Assembly: GCA_963749875.1 (NCBI GenBank)
Contig: CAVVOX010000002.1
Coordinates: forward strand, 620,001 to 684,000
DNA: 64,000 nucleotides
Reading direction: 5' to 3'
Source of the DNA: JAHQVI01 sp963749875
GTDB taxonomy: Bacteria > Pseudomonadota > Alphaproteobacteria > Rhizobiales > Rhodomicrobiaceae
In this document: in pieces, positions 60,689-64,000 of the stretch
Position numbering within the stretch: the stretch's first letter is position 1
Layout: every line of letters starts with the position of its first letter
Notes under the pieces: generated by a model
What the model was told of the DNA's origin: nothing
Database searches by the model: none
Seen by the model: the letters and a program-made list of their open reading frames with translations, nothing else
Made by a program: the position numbers and the translations under genes

Positions 60689-61177
60689 ATGGATGAATTT
60701 GCCTCCAGGTTCGACAATAAGATCGATGCAAAAGGGCGGGTCTCGATTCCCGCATCTTTCCGGGCCGTGCTTGCCAAAGAAGGTGCTGAAGACATCTTTT
60801 GCTATCCGCATCTCGACCGGGCCGCGCTCGAAGCTGGCGGTGGCCGTCTGGTCGAAAAGATTAAGGGGATTTTGGAAGGCTTTCCCATCGACAGCCCGGA
60901 GCGCGACGAAATCGCGACCGCCTATTTCGGGGAAAGCGAGAAGATCAAGGTCGATCCCGACGGGCGGGCCGTGCTCCCCAAGAGATTACGGGATCATGCG
61001 GGCATTACCGATATTGCGGTGTTCGTGGAACTCGGAGACAAGTTCCAGATCTGGTCACCGGCCGCATATGAAGAATTTCGGGACGAGGCACGCGAGCGGG
61101 CGCGTGCCTACCGCAGAGAACTCGGCGCGGGGAGCCGCCCATTAGCGGGCGGTGGTAAAGAGGGAGTACCGGAGTGA
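60689..61177 (+). CDS. mraZ: Transcriptional regulator MraZ
   Basis: DNA-binding regulator of the division and cell-wall cluster. The 162 residues from the ATG at 60689 carry two MraZ/AbrB-like halves: FASRFDNKIDAKGRVSIPAS at the start and SEKIKVDPDGRAVLPKRLRD in the second half. The C-terminal tail (SRPLAGGGKEGVPE) is longer than in E. coli. A TTG at 60680 would add three residues. Its stop overlaps the rsmH start, and its operator lies upstream. Confidence 0.95.
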   Translation: MDEFASRFDNKIDAKGRVSIPASFRAVLAKEGAEDIFCYPHLDRAALEAGGGRLVEKIKGILEGFPIDSPERDEIATAYFGESEKIKVDPDGRAVLPKRLRDHAGITDIAVFVELGDKFQIWSPAAYEEFRDEARERARAYRRELGAGSRPLAGGGKEGVPE

Positions 61178-62217
61178 TGACGGGTCGCGGCAAGGGTGAG
61201 GCCCCCGAAGCCGCAGGCGGACCGACCCGGCACACTCCGGTCCTTTTATCCGCGGCTTTGAAGGCGCTCGGCGCGGCGGATGGCGAGCGCTATATCGACT
61301 GCACCTTCGGCGCCGGCGGATATTCACGCGCCATTCTCCAAAGCGCGGATTGTCGGCTCCTGGCTCTCGACCGGGATCCGGGCGCAAAGAGCTTCGCCGC
61401 CGCGCTCGCGGCAGATTACCCACAAGATTTTCGATTTAGGGAGTCACCCTTTGGTGCACTTGCCGGCGTTGCCGAAAGCGAGGGCTTCGTTCCCGCCGAT
61501 GCGGTGATCTTCGATCTGGGCGTTTCCTCCATGCAGCTCGACGAAGCGAGCCGCGGCTTCTCCTTCATGCGCGACGGTCCGCTCGATATGCGCATGTCCG
61601 GCGAGGGCGAGAGCGCCGCCGATGTCGTGAACGGTTATGGCGAGGCCGAACTCGCCGAGATTTTCTACCGGCTCGGAGAGGAGCGGCGGTCCCGCGCCAT
61701 CGCCAAGGCCATCGTCAAGCGCCGCGCCGAGCGCCCATTCGAGCGCACGCTCGATCTTGCCGGCCTGATCGCTTCCGTTCTCGGCCGCCGTCATGACGAG
61801 GCGAAACATCCGGCGACGCGCTGTTTTCAGGCGCTGCGGCTCTACGTCAATGATGAGCTTGGCGAGCTGGTCGAGGGGCTCGCGGCGGCCGAGGCGATCT
61901 TATGTCCCGGCGGCCGGCTGATCGCCGTGACCTTTCATTCACTGGAGGACCGGATCGTGAAGAAGTTCCTTACCGAAAGATCAGGCTGGAAGGGCCGGCC
62001 CTCGCGTCATTTGCCGGTTACCGGAGCCGAAGCCGAGCCGAGCTTCAAGCTAATGCGCCGCAAGCCGGTGGAGCCGGCTCCGGACGAAATCGCCGCCAAC
62101 CCGCGCGCGCGGTCGGCAAAGCTGCGCGCGGCCATTCGCCTGGACAGCCCGGCCTGGCCCGCCGACCGACAAGCGCTCGGCGTTCCGGCGATCCGCGGAA
62201 GGATAACCAAGCATTAG
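61174..62217 (+). CDS. rsmH: 16S rRNA (cytosine(1402)-N(4))-methyltransferase RsmH
   Basis: SAM-dependent enzyme modifying C1402 in 16S rRNA. The 347 residues contain HTPVLLSAALKAL, the SAM-binding YIDCTFGAGGYSRAIL, DGPLDMRMSGEGESAADVVN and the late FHSLEDRIVKKFL. The GTG at 61174 overlaps the mraZ stop; the ATG at 61177 is equally usable. It is the second gene of the cluster, as usual. Confidence 0.97.
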   Translation: MMTGRGKGEAPEAAGGPTRHTPVLLSAALKALGAADGERYIDCTFGAGGYSRAILQSADCRLLALDRDPGAKSFAAALAADYPQDFRFRESPFGALAGVAESEGFVPADAVIFDLGVSSMQLDEASRGFSFMRDGPLDMRMSGEGESAADVVNGYGEAELAEIFYRLGEERRSRAIAKAIVKRRAERPFERTLDLAGLIASVLGRRHDEAKHPATRCFQALRLYVNDELGELVEGLAAAEAILCPGGRLIAVTFHSLEDRIVKKFLTERSGWKGRPSRHLPVTGAEAEPSFKLMRRKPVEPAPDEIAANPRARSAKLRAAIRLDSPAWPADRQALGVPAIRGRITKH

Positions 62218-62290
62218 GGTTACCAGTCGTTCACCAATCCTTGTTAGCCCATACGTGCAGGGCAAATCAGCGATCGGGATAAAGCGCGTG

Positions 62291-62683
62291 ATGCGTCTAC
62301 TCAGCCTTCTGGCTTTCGGCTTTCTCATCGGGATCATCATACTGATCTACAATATGAAATTCGAGACGCGGCGCCTCGAGGAGCGCGCCGCCCAGCTCGA
62401 GCGCGCCATCGCGGAGGAAAAGGACAATGTGGCGCTGATGCGGGCCGAATGGAGCCATGTGACGCGGCCGGAGCGCATCGAGAAGCTGGCGCGGGAGGTA
62501 CTGGATCTGGAGCCGGCCAAGCCCGAGCAGCTGATCACCAACCGCGATTTCATGGAGGTGCTCGCGCGCCGGCCCATGCCCTCGGCCGAGACCGCCAATG
62601 GCTGGAAGGCCCGCGACGAGATCGGCGCACTGATCCGGAACACCGGCGGAGAGAAAGATGCTGGCGGCACCGTGGCACACTAG
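62291..62683 (+). CDS. ftsL: Cell division protein FtsL
   Basis: Bitopic divisome protein that works with FtsB and FtsQ. The 130 residues have one membrane helix (LLSLLAFGFLIGIIILIYNM), then a coiled coil (RRLEERAAQLERAIAEEKDN) with WSHVTRPERIEKLAREVLDL, typical of alphaproteobacterial FtsL. The start at 62291 gives a normal cytosolic tip; a GTG at 62255 would lengthen it by 12. It overlaps the ftsI start by 26 bases. Confidence 0.9.
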   Translation: MRLLSLLAFGFLIGIIILIYNMKFETRRLEERAAQLERAIAEEKDNVALMRAEWSHVTRPERIEKLAREVLDLEPAKPEQLITNRDFMEVLARRPMPSAETANGWKARDEIGALIRNTGGEKDAGGTVAH

Positions 62684-64000
62684 TCGCCGGGCCGGTTCCG
62701 CCCGCGCAGTCTTGCCGCCCTGGCGGCTGAAAGCGCTGATGCTTGCATTGATGGGCGGGTTCATTGCCGTCGGCTGGCAGCTCACCGCGCTCGGCCGTAT
62801 AGGCACGGCCTCCTCCCAGCTCATGGGGGCCGAAAGCCAGATCCGGCACGCAATGTCGCGTCCCGATGTGGTCGACCGTCACGGCCGGATGCTTGCCTCC
62901 GACATCAACGTTTACTGGCTCTTCGCCGATCCGGCCGAGATCATCGATGTCGATGATGCCGTCGAGAAGCTTTCCCGCGTCCTGCCGGCCAAGGACCTTG
63001 TCGGCCTGCGGACCAAATTGCGCAGCAAGAAGAGCCGCTTTGAATGGGTCAAGCGCGGCCTGACGCCGAAAGACGCAGCCAGGGTGCATCATTTGGGCCT
63101 GCCCGGATTTCACCTGATCGAAGAGCGCCAGCGCGTCTATCCGGCCGGGGATACGGCGGTGCATGTTCTGGGGCACACCAATGTCGATAATCAGGGGCTC
63201 GCGGGGATCGAGAAATTCATCGACAGCATGCCGGGCGCGGTGACCCAGCCTCAGGGCGACGCCGATCGCCCAAAGCTGCGCATCTCGCTCGATCTGCGCG
63301 TCCAGCATGCGCTGCATGATGAGCTGATCGCCGCCAAATCCCGCTATACGCCCAAAGCGCTCGGCGGGCTTGTGCTCGATGTGCACAGCGGCGAGGTGCT
63401 GGCGATGGGCGGGCTGCCGGATTACGATCCCAACCGGCGCGAAGAGGCGCTGGTCAAGGCGCGGCGTGACCGCTTCTATTATGATGCCTATGAGCTGGGC
63501 TCGGTGTTCAAGACCTTCACGGTCGCTCTGGCGCTCGAAGACGGCATTGCGCGCGTGGACGACCAGGTCGACGTGCTGACGCCGATCCGCATGGGGCACT
63601 TCATCCTGCGCGACCGGCATGCGCGCACCCAATATCTGACGGTCTCGGAAGTGTTCACCCATTCCTCAAATACCGGCGCGGCGCGGCTTGCCCTCGCGGC
63701 CGGAAGTGAAAAGCAGAAAGCCTTCCTCGCAAAGTTCGGCCTGCTGGAGCCCATCTCGACCGAGCTCGGCCCGACCGCGCGTCCGCTCTTTCCCGACCCC
63801 TGGCGCGAGGTGAACACGATGACGGCCGCCTACGGCCACGGCATATCCGTTCCGCCCTTCGCCTTCGCGGTCGCCGCAGCCGCGCTCATCAATGGTGGCC
63901 ACAAGGTCGAGCCGCAATTCCTGCCGCTCAAGGCCGGCAAGTCGGGGACCGGCGAGCGTATTCTCAGCGCCGGGACGAGCGCGGCCATGCGTGAGCTTTT
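62658..64000 (+). CDS. ftsI: Peptidoglycan D,D-transpeptidase FtsI (PBP3), partial
   Basis: Septal transpeptidase that crosslinks peptidoglycan at division. The frame opens at the ATG at 62658, overlapping ftsL. It shows a cytosolic basic tip, one anchor (LKALMLALMGGFIAVGWQL), the dimerisation domain (MSRPDVVDRHGRMLASDINV) and the transpeptidase domain with the catalytic Ser282 in YELGSVFKTFT and the SSN motif in THSSNTGAARL. The KTG motif lies beyond base 64000, where the gene is cut. Everything present is normal for the family. Confidence 0.95.
   Translation, partial: MLAAPWHTSRRAGSARAVLPPWRLKALMLALMGGFIAVGWQLTALGRIGTASSQLMGAESQIRHAMSRPDVVDRHGRMLASDINVYWLFADPAEIIDVDDAVEKLSRVLPAKDLVGLRTKLRSKKSRFEWVKRGLTPKDAARVHHLGLPGFHLIEERQRVYPAGDTAVHVLGHTNVDNQGLAGIEKFIDSMPGAVTQPQGDADRPKLRISLDLRVQHALHDELIAAKSRYTPKALGGLVLDVHSGEVLAMGGLPDYDPNRREEALVKARRDRFYYDAYELGSVFKTFTVALALEDGIARVDDQVDVLTPIRMGHFILRDRHARTQYLTVSEVFTHSSNTGAARLALAAGSEKQKAFLAKFGLLEPISTELGPTARPLFPDPWREVNTMTAAYGHGISVPPFAFAVAAAALINGGHKVEPQFLPLKAGKSGTGERILSAGTSAAMREL

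Overview
The window looks like a chromosomal segment from a high-GC alphaproteobacterium, most likely of the order Hyphomicrobiales (Rhizobiales). The support is gene order: fur/mur, rimI, tsaB, nfuA, uspA, trpS, murJ and glnD lie head to tail as in rhizobia. Other markers are a Mur-type Fur protein, a BcsS-type cellulose protein, an ICE-like (Irr) box, several FNR/FixK-type boxes and a typical mraZ-rsmH-ftsL-ftsI division cluster. I would not go below the order. Layout: 1-2664 is a TRAP transporter (dctPQM, minus strand). 2857-5118 holds cysG and a DUF1989 gene. 5316-14739 is the conserved housekeeping block on the minus strand. 14863-18408 is an accessory stretch: tRNA-Leu, two small AT-rich genes, then the remains of an arsenite-oxidation locus (intact aioX, an aioS/aioR deletion fusion, ynfA, and the 3' third of aioA). 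18622-25606 holds osmC and then a minus-strand operon joining a periplasmic molybdenum hydroxylase (iorAB) to soxXYZA and a flavocytochrome c flavoprotein, with no soxB or soxCD. 25691-31146 holds an AraC regulator and a divergent ABC exporter (ATPase, FtsX-like permease, HlyD-like adaptor). 31431-37118 is a set of stress/low-oxygen type genes (CBS-BON, DUF3775, DUF5335, CapA-like, hydrolase, Nudix, ZIP) with at least four FNR/FixK-like boxes between them. 37340-42965 is a CoA-transferase pair and a fused indolepyruvate ferredoxin oxidoreductase. 43107-46923 holds a 1-Cys peroxiredoxin, SRP RNA, a nicotianamine-synthase-like gene, obgE and rlpA. 47135-52216 holds an M20 peptidase, acetoacetyl-CoA synthetase and an AsmA protein. 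52784-60198 is a looser set of envelope genes and orphans. 60469 to the end is the division cluster. Two themes run through the window. First, intergenic spaces are full of dispersed palindromic repeats of at least three families: (A) paired ~75 bp hairpins with a 4-nt bulge in one arm, (B) ~125 bp CTAG-bounded elements that each contain a TTGATCTAT(A/T)TCAA motif matching an FNR/FixK half-site pair, and (C) ~200 bp elements just downstream of plus-strand genes. Repeat sequence also seems to have entered the soxA 5' end in frame, and in one case it supplies a stop codon (nfuA). Second, many otherwise well-preserved genes carry single-base frameshifts that look like +1 insertions: dctP, murJ three times, glnD twice, the ABC ATPase, DUF3775 and asmA. 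rimI has an in-frame TGA at a conserved Trp. Because murJ is normally essential, sequencing or assembly error is the first explanation for most of these. The aio remnants are different: they show large deletions and look like real decay. All assignments come from reading the translations against remembered families; no database search was run.
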